64,000 nt of DNA from Enterovibrio qingdaonensis (GCF_028683135.1 NZ_JAJUBB010000007.1:1-64000), one strand, 5' to 3'; positions 1 to 8,593 are shown, counted from the first letter of the stretch. Program-made: numbers and translations. Notes: a model not told the origin generated them from the sequence alone.

Positions 1-32
1 CTCACTTAAGAGCCCTTTTTCTGGCGATAGTT

Positions 33-623
33 TTACCAATCAATGCCTTTGCGCACTTTCACACCGGCTTCAAAAGCGTGTTTTACGTTTCGCACTTCAG
101 ACACGGTATCAGCCATGTCGGTCAATGTGCGGTGTGCGGCGCGGCCTGTAATAACGACGGATTGCTCGCTCGGACGGTTTTCTAGAGCGGTTACCACGTC
201 ATCGAGTTCGACATAGCCATATGTCACCATGTAAGTCATTTCATCGAGCAGTACCACGTCATAACTTGGGTCGGTCAGCATGCGCTTACATTCCTGCCAA
301 ACCTCTTGAGCCGCACGGGTGTCGCCTTCTTTATCTTGTGTGTCCCACGTAAAGCCAGTCGCCATCACATGAAATTCGACGCCGCATTTTTGCAGTAAGT
401 TTCGCTCACCGCACTCCCACGTGCCTTTAATAAATTGTGCAACACCACACTTTTGGCCGTGACCCGTAGCGCGGGTGACGATGCCAAAACCTGCCGTGGA
501 TTTTCCTTTGCCGTTCCCTGTGATAACAAGCAGCAACCCTTTTTCAATTTGAGCTGCAGCGACACGTTCATCCACTTGTTCTTTGACTTTTTGTTGGCGG
601 GCTTTGTAGCGTTCATCGCTCAT
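33..623 (-). CDS. btuR: Cob(I)alamin adenosyltransferase (BtuR/CobO family)
   Basis: This 196-residue cytosolic enzyme transfers the 5'-deoxyadenosyl group of ATP to cob(I)alamin or cob(I)yrinic acid a,c-diamide, giving coenzyme B12. The P-loop GNGKGKSTAGF sits near residues 37-47 and a DEMTYM stretch near residue 127 fits the Walker B region of this family. The ATG at 621-623 is chosen because the protein then begins MSDERYKARQQKVKEQ, like E. coli BtuR, with AAGGA upstream; a frame open 20 codons further has no such support. It is divergent from the phosphatase gene at 843 and no other cobalamin gene is visible, so a salvage role is likely. Family assignment is firm. Confidence 0.93.
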   Translation of the reverse strand: MSDERYKARQQKVKEQVDERVAAAQIEKGLLLVITGNGKGKSTAGFGIVTRATGHGQKCGVAQFIKGTWECGERNLLQKCGVEFHVMATGFTWDTQDKEGDTRAAQEVWQECKRMLTDPSYDVVLLDEMTYMVTYGYVELDDVVTALENRPSEQSVVITGRAAHRTLTDMADTVSEVRNVKHAFEAGVKVRKGIDW

Positions 624-842
624 TGTTGGGTCCTTTATCTTCAAATAGCTGATTTTTATGCGCTGCTTTCGCGAATGGATCACAACATACCAAAATCAGT
701 TTTTAATGGAAGCGAGAACCGAAAGTAAATCTGAGTTAGCGGCATCGGAAAGCTGACTAACCATGGTGCTACAGTAGGCAGTCTGATAAATTGAAAGCAA
801 CATCGTGGAAAAATCAGTCACAAAGACAGGATGTCGAGCACA

Positions 843-1310
843 ATGAAAGCGCACGAAGCAAAAAAAATACTTGTTGTTTGTATGGGCAATATTTGCCGTT
901 CGCCCACGGGTGAAGCGGTACTAAGGCAGAAAGCGCAAGACCGAGGCGTTAACGTGATTATCGATTCTGCCGGTACTATCGGTTATCACGAAGGGTCAAA
1001 ACCTGATGCCCGAAGCCGTGCAGCAGGGGAGGCGCGTGGGTACGATTTCTCGGGTATCTATTCTCGCCCTGTTGTGCCAGAAGACTTTGAGCACTTTGAC
1101 ATGATATTGGCGGCTGACAAGGCCAACCTTGCCGACTTACTGGATAACTGCCCGAAGCATCTCAGACATAAAGTGTCGTTGTTTTTAAGCCACGGCGATT
1201 CAAAACTCGATGAAATCCCAGACCCGTATTTTGGTGGTGGTAGAGGTTTTGAGCTGGTGTTAGATCTTATTGAAGATGCCAGCGACAGTATTTTAAATAA
1301 ATGCCAGTAA
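843..1310 (+). CDS. Low-molecular-weight protein tyrosine phosphatase
   Basis: This is a cytosolic LMW-PTP fold phosphatase of 155 residues. The catalytic P-loop C-M-G-N-I-C-R-S (C-X5-R) lies about 13 residues from the N terminus, and the general-acid aspartate is in DPYFGG near the C terminus, so all active-site elements are present. Two ATGs compete: 831 lies directly against the AGG of a Shine-Dalgarno, and 843 has AGGA about 11 bases upstream, so I prefer 843. Such enzymes can reverse tyrosine-kinase phosphorylation in capsule systems, but no Wza/Wzc-type gene is nearby, so the substrate is unknown. A strong terminator follows at 1334. Confidence 0.9.
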   Translation: MKAHEAKKILVVCMGNICRSPTGEAVLRQKAQDRGVNVIIDSAGTIGYHEGSKPDARSRAAGEARGYDFSGIYSRPVVPEDFEHFDMILAADKANLADLLDNCPKHLRHKVSLFLSHGDSKLDEIPDPYFGGGRGFELVLDLIEDASDSILNKCQ

Positions 1311-1333
1311 GTGCGCAGATTAACCTGCCAATC

Positions 1334-1364
1334 GAAAGCCTGCACCCTGCAGGCTTTCCTTTTT
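1334..1364 (+). terminator. Rho-independent terminator after the phosphatase gene
   Basis: An 11-bp perfect stem (1334-1344 with 1348-1358, GAAAGCCTGCA arm) has a three-base CCC loop and is followed by a T-rich run. Confidence 0.88.
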
Positions 1365-1476
1365 CTTCCTTACATTTGCTAAACACTGAGCAAACTCACG
1401 GTATAACGCTTGTTTAAAATAGTTTGCTCTTATAAATTTAGGATCTATAGCTGCCATTTTAGTTTGAGGTAAGGGA

Positions 1477-2451
1477 TTGAAACTTCAACAGCTCAAATAT
1501 CTTAAAGCGATAAAGGACAACAATCTAAATGTGTCCGCCGCATCACAATCGCTTTTTACAACGCAACCAGGGGTCAGCAAGCAAGTTGGGTTGCTTGAAA
1601 AGGAGCTGGGTGTTCGTATCTTTGAACGCCGTGGCAAAAACCTGAGTGGTATCACTCCCATTGGCGAGCGTATTCTCGAACAAGTAGAACGTATGCTGGC
1701 GTTGGAACAAAAAATAAAAGCGTTGGCGAGTGAGCACTTGGACCCGAGTGTTGGCACCCTGAATATTTACACGACCCATACGATAGCGCGCTACTTATTG
1801 CCAAACAGTGTGTCGTACTTCACGCGTAAATATCCGAATATCAATTTCCATTTGCATCCTACTTTGCCATTACAGACAAAAGGTGTGATCAGCAAAGGGC
1901 ACTCCGATTTTTCAATTGTTGCCCACGATGTAGGTTTGGATAACGATCTTATCGTATTGCCAGCCTATCGATGGACCTTGGGTCTGGTGGTGCCGGAAGA
2001 TCATCCATTGGCTGATGTACCTCAACCGTCGCTAAAGCAGTTGGCTGAGTATCCTATTTTGAGTTATGAACCAGGTGCAACGGGCCGACGCACACAAGAT
2101 GAAGCGTTTGAGCGAGAGGGGATTTCGCCAAACTACTTTATGACGGTTATGGATGCAGACGTTATAAAACGTTATGTGCAGTTAGGCTTTGGTATTGGGA
2201 TTGTTTCTTCTCTTGCAGCAAAAGACATTAAAAATACGGGTCTGACGTATATCAACCTCGACCATTTGTTTGAGCCTTCAAATGCGTGGATTTGTTTTTC
2301 AAAAGATATCCTGCTGCAAAACTACATGTACGATTTCCTGATGTCGTTCTCGCCTCATCTTACTAAGACTCTGATGGAAAATGTGTTGATGCAGAACAGC
2401 AGCGAAAAAGTGGACTCGCTGTTTGAAGGGGTAGAGTTACCCGTTTACTGA
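1477..2451 (+). CDS. CysB-like LysR-family regulator (paralogue with altered effector pocket)
   Basis: This 324-residue transcriptional regulator has an N-terminal winged helix-turn-helix (about residues 1-60) and a LysR substrate-binding domain (about 90-300), and aligns without gaps to CysB. It starts with TTG after a GAGGTAAGGGA Shine-Dalgarno, giving [10 protein letters not shown] exactly at the CysB N terminus. Of the CysB anion-site residues I recall (Thr100, Thr102, Gln103, Thr149, Thr202, with Trp166), it keeps Thr100, Thr102, Trp166 and Thr202 but has Ile103 and Ala149. The canonical cysB at 14392 keeps all of them. It therefore probably senses something other than acetylserine. It lies beside the adiA locus, whose acid induction needs CysB in E. 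coli; control of that locus is inference. Confidence 0.88.
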   Translation: MKLQQLKYLKAIKDNNLNVSAASQSLFTTQPGVSKQVGLLEKELGVRIFERRGKNLSGITPIGERILEQVERMLALEQKIKALASEHLDPSVGTLNIYTTHTIARYLLPNSVSYFTRKYPNINFHLHPTLPLQTKGVISKGHSDFSIVAHDVGLDNDLIVLPAYRWTLGLVVPEDHPLADVPQPSLKQLAEYPILSYEPGATGRRTQDEAFEREGISPNYFMTVMDADVIKRYVQLGFGIGIVSSLAAKDIKNTGLTYINLDHLFEPSNAWICFSKDILLQNYMYDFLMSFSPHLTKTLMENVLMQNSSEKVDSLFEGVELPVY

Positions 2452-2471
2452 CCATCAAAATGTTTAGGAAC

Positions 2472-2500
2472 AAAAACGCCAGCACTTGCTGGCGTTTTTT
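2472..2500. terminator. Bidirectional terminator between cysB-like gene and histidine-rich protein gene
   Basis: An AAAAACGCCAGC / GCTGGCGTTTTT stem with a four-base loop is A-flanked on the left and T-flanked on the right, and lies between two convergent genes. Confidence 0.88.
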
Positions 2501-2509
2501 ATGGGTACG

Positions 2510-2884
2510 TTATTGCCCATCATTTTCTGGCGGTGTCCGAATAACGCGCCCTTGGTTGTTATTCAACTCTGGATGGTCGACCAACAAGTGCTTTCGGATA
2601 GCCGGTGGTTCGGGCTCATTCTCGGGATGATGGTGATGATATATCGGTGTTTTTGGTCGATATACATGATGTGGACGATCGCCCTCCAACACGGAATCAG
2701 GGATCCGCTTACCGATAATAATTTCTATCGCCGTCATAGGGTCCATCTCATCCACTTCAACAGCTTCCGTCTCCTGCGCCTCTTCCGCTGCATAGAGCGA
2801 GAACGAAAACCCGCTCAGAAGGAGTAGGAGTGACAAGAGCATCACGCTACGGAGTGTTTTAGGGTTCAGATCTGCACAGTGCAT
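2510..2884 (-). CDS. Small secreted histidine-rich protein of unknown function, antiporter operon
   Basis: I do not recognise this 124-residue protein. It has an N-terminal hydrophobic signal sequence (residues about 11-32, with a likely cleavage after LYA-A before EEAQE). The mature part is acidic, then rich in Pro, His and Glu, with a YHHHHPENEPEP segment in the second half that could bind metal or protons. It begins 9 bases after the antiporter stop codon with an AGGAGGG Shine-Dalgarno, so the two genes are co-transcribed and the Shine-Dalgarno abuts the antiporter stop. The context suggests a periplasmic accessory to acid or polyamine stress, but nothing in the sequence proves a function. 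Confidence 0.75.
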   Translation of the reverse strand: MHCADLNPKTLRSVMLLSLLLLLSGFSFSLYAAEEAQETEAVEVDEMDPMTAIEIIIGKRIPDSVLEGDRPHHVYRPKTPIYHHHHPENEPEPPAIRKHLLVDHPELNNNQGRVIRTPPENDGQ

Positions 2885-2893
2885 CTTTCCCTC

Positions 2894-4213
2894 CTAGGCC
2901 ATTGAGCCGTTGTCTCTGTTGTCGCGCGCTGCGATGAAGCCGTAGAAAATATAGCCAAATAGCGTCAAGATTGCGCCATAGAATACGGCCGATTGACCAC
3001 AGGCGTAGACCCCGTAAATGCTGTACACCACCGCAAGCGTACCGATGAGAGCACCGGTTTGGTATTCTTTCTTGCTGACATTTTTCTTGCGCAAAATGAC
3101 TTCAAGGCCAGTGAGCGACAAGATGTAAGGCACCATGTTGATAAATACCGCCAAGTTAAGCAGCACGTTGAACTGATTTACCAAGTTTGGCGAAATGGTC
3201 ATGATTGCCAGTGCCAATTCCAGTCCCAGCATGATCAGCATGCCTTTGATAGGGGCATCGGCTTTATTCACTTCACCAAACACTTTCGGGAACAGTTTGA
3301 TATCAGCGGCTGCTTTGGAAACCTGTGCATTGGTGAACTGCCAGCCCAACAACGAACCAATACAGGCGATTACGGCCAATGCAGTGATGATGCTACCTAC
3401 GGTTTCATTAAACATATAGGTATATACAAGACCAAATGGCGCATCTGATTTTGCAAGCTCTGCATTCGGGATAATCCCTTGAATCACGGATGTCGAAGCG
3501 ATGTAAACGATGGCCGTGAAGCTTGTGGCGAGCATACACGCCAAGGGGACGTTCTTTTCGGGGTTTTCCACGGCCCCCGAGTTTGCCCCCGCCGACTCAA
3601 TCCCAAGAAACGCCCACAGCGTGAGTGCAATACCTGAAGAAATCGCGGTGATATTGGTATCTTGGTGCGGGTTCCATGCCTCTGCAAACACGTCTGGTTT
3701 AAACCAGAACCAACCAGCGATAGAAAGACCTACCACAGGAATGATGATACCCCACACCGTGATTGCTGAAATTTGCCCTGTGATTTTTGGTCCCCAAAAG
3801 TTGGCTACCATGGTGACAACGAGAATTGCCACGACAGCGATAAAGGTATGAATCGGGGTGGTTTTTATCCAAGGGAAAAAGGGCACTAAATAGCCAGCTG
3901 CGGATACCGCGATGGCCACCGCACTGATAACCAAACAGACGTAATAGGTGTAAGAGGCAATAAAAAATGAGGACTTGCCGTGCGCCTCATTGGCATATGC
4001 AGACATCCCTCCGTCTTTGTTGCAGTACATCCCGCACTTGGCAAATGCATAGGCAATACACATTGCGCCAATAGCGGTAACAATCCATGAGAGCAGCGAA
4101 ATTGCCCCGGTTTGAGCCAAACTGGCAGGCAGCATGATGATGCCTGACCCCATCATATTGACCGTCACGATAGTCGTGAGGCCAACCAATCCCATTTTGT
4201 TTCCTGATGCCAT
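2894..4213 (-). CDS. PotE-like APC antiporter paired with arginine decarboxylase
   Basis: This 439-residue inner-membrane exchanger of the basic amino acid/polyamine antiporter family has about 12 predicted membrane segments and the signature NMMGSGIIMLP near residues 19-29. By recall it matches E. coli PotE (putrescine-ornithine antiporter) better than AdiC or CadB: the KITGQISAITVWGIIIPVVG and GSLLGWQF stretches are PotE-type. It is nevertheless divergent from an AdiA-type arginine decarboxylase, and no ornithine decarboxylase is in the window. I infer that it exchanges external arginine for agmatine. The start has GGAGA seven bases upstream. The small histidine-rich protein gene follows in the same transcript. 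Confidence 0.88.
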   Translation of the reverse strand: MASGNKMGLVGLTTIVTVNMMGSGIIMLPASLAQTGAISLLSWIVTAIGAMCIAYAFAKCGMYCNKDGGMSAYANEAHGKSSFFIASYTYYVCLVISAVAIAVSAAGYLVPFFPWIKTTPIHTFIAVVAILVVTMVANFWGPKITGQISAITVWGIIIPVVGLSIAGWFWFKPDVFAEAWNPHQDTNITAISSGIALTLWAFLGIESAGANSGAVENPEKNVPLACMLATSFTAIVYIASTSVIQGIIPNAELAKSDAPFGLVYTYMFNETVGSIITALAVIACIGSLLGWQFTNAQVSKAAADIKLFPKVFGEVNKADAPIKGMLIMLGLELALAIMTISPNLVNQFNVLLNLAVFINMVPYILSLTGLEVILRKKNVSKKEYQTGALIGTLAVVYSIYGVYACGQSAVFYGAILTLFGYIFYGFIAARDNRDNGSMA

Positions 4214-4578
4214 GTTTATTCTCCACCGCCTTGGGCTTCATTTGATATGCGGAAATGAGTTTCTTCCATGCGCTGTCTTTTAGAGAGCATATAAGAGTTG
4301 CGCTAAAAGGTGACATTTTGCGATCTACATCAAAATGCACGTACCGTCGAAATGAAAGTAGATGTTCAGCTGGGCGGGGTTTGATTCGTTTACAAGACAG
4401 TCTGATAGATAAAAAATAACGCCCAGAAATTAGTGCTGCCTGCTGCACGATTGATTTAAGGTTTTTTTTTCATAGTTGCTCTTTTGCGACTTTGTGTTGC
4501 TAAGCTCTCTTCTATGGTGAATGAGTCTCAACAAACATTTGAGCAATCTCTTCTTCATGTACGGTGCTGGGGTAGGCT
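4214..4578. promoter_or_regulatory. Divergent control region of the adiA / antiporter locus
   Basis: This 365-base gap holds no credible gene and must contain the promoters of both flanking units. The clearest internal structure is a perfect inverted repeat at 4314-4337. A run of eight T at 4463-4470 precedes the adiA side. I could not assign convincing -35/-10 pairs. Confidence 0.6.
4314..4337. promoter_or_regulatory. Candidate operator: perfect 7-10-7 inverted repeat
   Basis: CATTTTG at 4314-4320 and CAAAATG at 4331-4337 flank a 10-base spacer. The arm centres are about 17 bases apart, suiting a dimeric regulator. The repeat lies about 100 bases upstream of the antiporter start and about 240 upstream of adiA. 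Its regulator is unknown; the adjacent CysB paralogue is one candidate. Confidence 0.4.
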
Positions 4579-6873
4579 ATGAAAACCTATGGAAAGAAAT
4601 TTAATGTTCTGATTCTGGAAGAGGCCCACAGAGAGGGTATGGTAGGCAATGCGATCGAAAGGTTGATTGCCGAACTCGAAGAGGGCGGGGCGAGAGTGAT
4701 GGTAGCCAACAGTTACGATGACTGTTACTCCATGATTTTCACTAACACGGCGTTAGATTGCTTGATGTTGACATCGGCAATGAGCGGTTCACAAGCCGAA
4801 GAAAACGATCGCTTTTTCGTGCTAATCGACAAGCTGAACCGTCGTCAACAAGGTGTCCCTGTTTTCCTTTTAGCAGAACGCAAAAAAATCACGCTGCACG
4901 TTACCAAGGAAATGATGGAAAAGGTGGATGAGTTCGCCTGGATCCTTGAAGACACACCAGACTTTATCGCCGGTCGTGCGATTGCTGCGATGACACGTTA
5001 TCGCAATCAACTGCTTCCGCCACTCATGTCTGCACTCATGAAATACGATGACATTCATGAGTATTCGTGGGCAGCTCCGGGCCACCAAGGTGGGGTAGGC
5101 TTTACCAAAACGCCAGCGGGTCAGCGGTTTTATAACTATTACGGTGAAGGTATTTTCCGCACCGATATGGGGATTGAGCGCGGCAGCTTAGGGTCACTTC
5201 TCGACCACACAGGATCGTTCGGTGAAAGTGAGCGATATGCGGCGAAAGTGTTTGGTGCGCATCAATCGTATTCATTGGTGACGGGAACATCGGGCTCTAA
5301 CCGCACCATTATGTCGGCGTGTATGAACGAAAACGATTTGGTTATCTGTGACCGGAATTGCCATAAATCCATTGAGCAGGGATTGATGCTCTCTGGCTCA
5401 CGCCCTATCTATTTAGTTCCGACCCGTAACCGCTATGGCATCATCGGCCCTATCTTTCCAGATCAGTTGTCTAAGCCCGTTCTTGATAAACGAGCGAAAG
5501 AGTATTCGCTAACCAAAGACTATGCCGATCAACGTGCAGTCTATGCTGTGTTGACCAACTGTACCTATGATGGTCTTTGCTACAACGCAAAACGTGCACA
5601 GGATATTCTGGCAGAAAGCAGTGACCGTATTCATTTCGATGAAGCGTGGTACGGTTATGCGCGCTTCAACCCTATCTATGAAAATCACTTTGCAATGCGT
5701 GGTGATCCGGTAGAAGACCCAGATGGTCCGACTGTATTCGCTACACACTCAACACACAAATTACTTAATGCACTTTCACAAGCTTCTTGGCTTCATGTGA
5801 GAAACGGTAAAGGGGCCATCAGTTACGAACGCTTTAATCAAGCGTACATGATGCATGCAACGACCTCCCCGCTCTATGCCATTAGTGCCTCGAATGATAT
5901 TGCTGTTTCTCAGATGGCGGGTAACCGTGGTCATTCGCTGACACTGGAAGTGATTCGCGAAGCGGTCGACTTCCGTCAAGCGATGGGACGTTTGAATCGA
6001 GAGTACAGTGAAAAAGGGGACTGGTTCTTCACGCCGTGGAATGCCGAAGTGGTTAAAGACCCTGCGACTGGCCAATCTTACGCCTTTGAAGATGCGCCTG
6101 CGGATCTGCTTTGCGAAAGTCAGGATGCGTGGGTCATGCACCCGGGTGATAAGTGGCATGGATTCGAAGACATGCCTGCTGACTGGTGTATGCTCGACCC
6201 GATCAAGGTCAGTATCCTTGCGCCAGGCATGGGCGATGACGGACACCTGCTCGACACGGGCGTTCCGGCTGCATTGGTGACCTTGTATCTCGGCCGTTTT
6301 GGTATCGTGCCAACACGTACTACCGATTTCCAAGTCATGTTCCTCTTCTCTATGGGTATCACCAAAGGTAAGTGGGCAACCTTGGTTAATACCTTGATGG
6401 CCTTTAAGCGCCACTACGATAACAACACGCCATTGGTCGATGCATTACCCGATTTGGTGGCGGATTTCCCTGATGCCTATGGCGACTTGGGGCTTAAAGA
6501 TCTCGGTGACAAAATCTTTGCGTACCTCAAGAAGCATAATCCGGGCGAAGTGCTGAATGCCGCGTATGAAATGTTACCTGAAGCGGTTATGACACCGCGT
6601 GCCGCCTTCCAGGCGATTGTGGCAGATAACGTTGAAATGGTGCCGTCGCATCAGCTGGTGGGCCGAGTCGCTGCGAATGCGGTTATCCCGTATCCACCGG
6701 GTATTCCGATGCTGATGTCAGGTGAAAGCTTTGGTGACGAGAGCAGTCCTCAGATCAAATATCTCAAGAGTCTAGAAGTGTGGGATGACGAATTCCCAGG
6801 CTTTGAAAAAGAGACTGAAGGGACAGAGTTGCACGATGGCATCTATCACGTCATGTGTGTGAAAAACGTGTGA
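4579..6873 (+). CDS. adiA: Biodegradative (acid-inducible) arginine decarboxylase
   Basis: This 764-residue PLP enzyme converts arginine to agmatine and CO2, consuming a cytosolic proton. Like E. coli AdiA (about 756 residues) it has an N-terminal wing/response-regulator-like domain (about 1-135), the large PLP-dependent core and a C-terminal domain ending in DGIYHVMCVKNV. The PLP lysine is Lys394 within the THSTHKLLNALSQAS motif; the WAAPGHQGGVGFTKTPAG and LLDHTGSFGESE stretches are AdiA-type rather than lysine- or ornithine-decarboxylase-type. It starts with ATG after GGGGTAGG. It is divergent from a PotE-like antiporter, giving a complete decarboxylase/antiporter acid-resistance module. 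No AdiY-type AraC regulator is adjacent. A strong terminator follows. Confidence 0.95.
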   Translation: MKTYGKKFNVLILEEAHREGMVGNAIERLIAELEEGGARVMVANSYDDCYSMIFTNTALDCLMLTSAMSGSQAEENDRFFVLIDKLNRRQQGVPVFLLAERKKITLHVTKEMMEKVDEFAWILEDTPDFIAGRAIAAMTRYRNQLLPPLMSALMKYDDIHEYSWAAPGHQGGVGFTKTPAGQRFYNYYGEGIFRTDMGIERGSLGSLLDHTGSFGESERYAAKVFGAHQSYSLVTGTSGSNRTIMSACMNENDLVICDRNCHKSIEQGLMLSGSRPIYLVPTRNRYGIIGPIFPDQLSKPVLDKRAKEYSLTKDYADQRAVYAVLTNCTYDGLCYNAKRAQDILAESSDRIHFDEAWYGYARFNPIYENHFAMRGDPVEDPDGPTVFATHSTHKLLNALSQASWLHVRNGKGAISYERFNQAYMMHATTSPLYAISASNDIAVSQMAGNRGHSLTLEVIREAVDFRQAMGRLNREYSEKGDWFFTPWNAEVVKDPATGQSYAFEDAPADLLCESQDAWVMHPGDKWHGFEDMPADWCMLDPIKVSILAPGMGDDGHLLDTGVPAALVTLYLGRFGIVPTRTTDFQVMFLFSMGITKGKWATLVNTLMAFKRHYDNNTPLVDALPDLVADFPDAYGDLGLKDLGDKIFAYLKKHNPGEVLNAAYEMLPEAVMTPRAAFQAIVADNVEMVPSHQLVGRVAANAVIPYPPGIPMLMSGESFGDESSPQIKYLKSLEVWDDEFPGFEKETEGTELHDGIYHVMCVKNV

Positions 6874-6898
6874 TGCTCGTTGACTGACAAAGCAAAAG

Positions 6899-6933
6899 AA
6901 AAGGCCGGAGCATGCTCCGGCCTTTTTATTTTT
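6899..6933. terminator. Bidirectional terminator after adiA
   Basis: A 12-bp perfect stem (AAAAGGCCGGAG arm, CATG loop) is A-flanked and T-flanked, between convergent adiA and the amidohydrolase operon. Confidence 0.92.
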
Positions 6934-6952
6934 AGGGGGAATTAGGCTTGTC

Positions 6953-8140
6953 TTATGAGCAAGCAATACGCGTGAAGATTTGCGCGCCAATCAGCAGGAA
7001 ATCGTCATCTACGTAGTAAGGGCTTGAGTGCAGGTAGTTACAGATACCTGCTTCAGCATTACCACTTCCCAAGAAGAACATTGCGCCTTTTTGGTTCTCA
7101 GCAGCGTTTACCATTAGGCTGAAATCTTCAGAACCTGTCATTGGTTTGCCGTGAGGGTCAAGACGGTCAGCAGGCACGGTTGCTTGTGCCGCATCAATAA
7201 CGCGTTGGTAAGCCTCTGGGTGGTTGATTACCGCAGGGTAACCTTCGCACACCATGGTGGTTTTAAAACCACGGATTTCACTTTCTTTTACGAAGGTGCC
7301 GAAGCTGTCTTTAAGAATTTGGTCAGTTTCCGCATCCATCGCACGGATCGTACCGCGGGCTTGTGCGTAGTCAGGCACGGCGTTTGGAATGCTACCACCG
7401 TTGAACATACCACAACCGAATACAGCAGGGCTGAATGGGTTAGTGCGCTTAGCAACGATGTAGTCCATGTCCATGATGATACGGCTTGCTTCACGGATTG
7501 CATCCATGCCTTTTTGAGGCGTAGAACCGTGAGCAGATACACCGTGTACATCCAGCGTCCACGCAGAACCGTAAGAAGACATAATGCCGTTGTTGATTTT
7601 CACCATGCCGTATTCAAGCGCAGCGTCATTGTGCAGAGCATATACTTCTGCAACGCCGTCCATACAGCCCAGCTCAACCATTTTGCTCGCGCCAGGAACA
7701 CGCATGTCTTCTTCTGCCATTTGGAAAACAAAACGAACGTTGTGCTTAAGCTCGCCTTGGTTTTCTGACAAGTATTTTGCCGTGGTCAGAATGATCGCCA
7801 TGTGGGTATCGTGACCACAGTTGTGTGAGCGACCTTCGTGGTTCGAACGGTACTCGTTCTCCGTCATGTCTTGCATTTCCAGTGCATCCATATCCGCACG
7901 GAAAGCGACACGGCTCCACTCTGGGTTCACGGTCAAATCTGCGATAAAGCCAGTGAAACCTTCATAGGTAGTCAGTGAGTAACCCATTTCGGTCATCAGA
8001 GCCTGACAGTACGCCGAGGTTTTGAATTCTTCGCCAGACACTTCAGGGATCTGGTGCAAATCGCGACGGGTCTTGATGCTGAACTCGTGCAGGCCTAGCA
8101 GTTTGCTGTCTAGGTTAAAATTGCTGTACTTAGCTGACAT
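6953..8140 (-). CDS. M20-family amidohydrolase (aminoacylase/hippurate-hydrolase type)
   Basis: This 395-residue cytosolic metallo-amidohydrolase of the M20D group shows FRADMDAL near residue 79, the metal-ligand motif NCGHDTHM near 107-114, the MAEED pair near residue 141, an HND ligand near 170 and the closing MTGSEDFS motif near 345. Enzymes of this group cleave N-acyl or N-aryl amino acids; the substrate here cannot be read from sequence. Its ATG immediately follows the TAA of the membrane-protein gene upstream (TAA-ATG), with AAGGG as Shine-Dalgarno, so the three genes 9418-6953 form one operon. The two membrane proteins probably import the amide substrate or export the product. Confidence 0.9.
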   Translation of the reverse strand: MSAKYSNFNLDSKLLGLHEFSIKTRRDLHQIPEVSGEEFKTSAYCQALMTEMGYSLTTYEGFTGFIADLTVNPEWSRVAFRADMDALEMQDMTENEYRSNHEGRSHNCGHDTHMAIILTTAKYLSENQGELKHNVRFVFQMAEEDMRVPGASKMVELGCMDGVAEVYALHNDAALEYGMVKINNGIMSSYGSAWTLDVHGVSAHGSTPQKGMDAIREASRIIMDMDYIVAKRTNPFSPAVFGCGMFNGGSIPNAVPDYAQARGTIRAMDAETDQILKDSFGTFVKESEIRGFKTTMVCEGYPAVINHPEAYQRVIDAAQATVPADRLDPHGKPMTGSEDFSLMVNAAENQKGAMFFLGSGNAEAGICNYLHSSPYYVDDDFLLIGAQIFTRIACS

Positions 8141-8590
8141 TTAGATAATCCCTTTCATTTGGAAGCCGATTTGGGCAACAAGTGATGCGCCGAAGAAACA
8201 GCTGGTTGCAACAATCAGGAAGATGACGATCACTTTCCATGACATCTTCTTCAGCTCTTCCATCTGGCCGCCTACAGACAGACCCGCGAACGCCAACAAA
8301 GGCACACACACTGACAGGAACTGGATTTTACCCACAGATTCCAGGAAGTACGCACGAACAGGTGTGTCTGGCAAACAGATCAGAATACCGATGATGGTTG
8401 CGTATGCGAACGTTGGCAGAGAAGAAGGAATGAACTTCTTAGCAACCAGCGACAAGAATACGATCACTGACATTGCGATAAAGCTGTTTACCATCTCAAG
8501 TGGCGCAGTACCGTTCGTCAGGAATTGGGTAAAACCAGCCAGTACAATCGCAAGCGACACTAGCTTCATGTCGTTAAAAATGGCTTTCAT
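8141..8590 (-). CDS. Small integral membrane protein, amidohydrolase operon
   Basis: This 149-residue hydrophobic protein has about four predicted membrane segments, including a KFIPSSLPTFAYATIIGILI stretch and a C-terminal VIVIFLIVATSCFFGASLVA helix. I do not recognise a named family with certainty. It is placed three bases after the larger membrane gene (8594-9418) and touches the amidohydrolase start. The tight packing suggests that it and the larger protein form one transporter, perhaps from a split ancestral permease. Function is inferred from context only. Confidence 0.75.
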   Translation of the reverse strand: MKAIFNDMKLVSLAIVLAGFTQFLTNGTAPLEMVNSFIAMSVIVFLSLVAKKFIPSSLPTFAYATIIGILICLPDTPVRAYFLESVGKIQFLSVCVPLLAFAGLSVGGQMEELKKMSWKVIVIFLIVATSCFFGASLVAQIGFQMKGII

Positions 8591-8593
8591 GGC

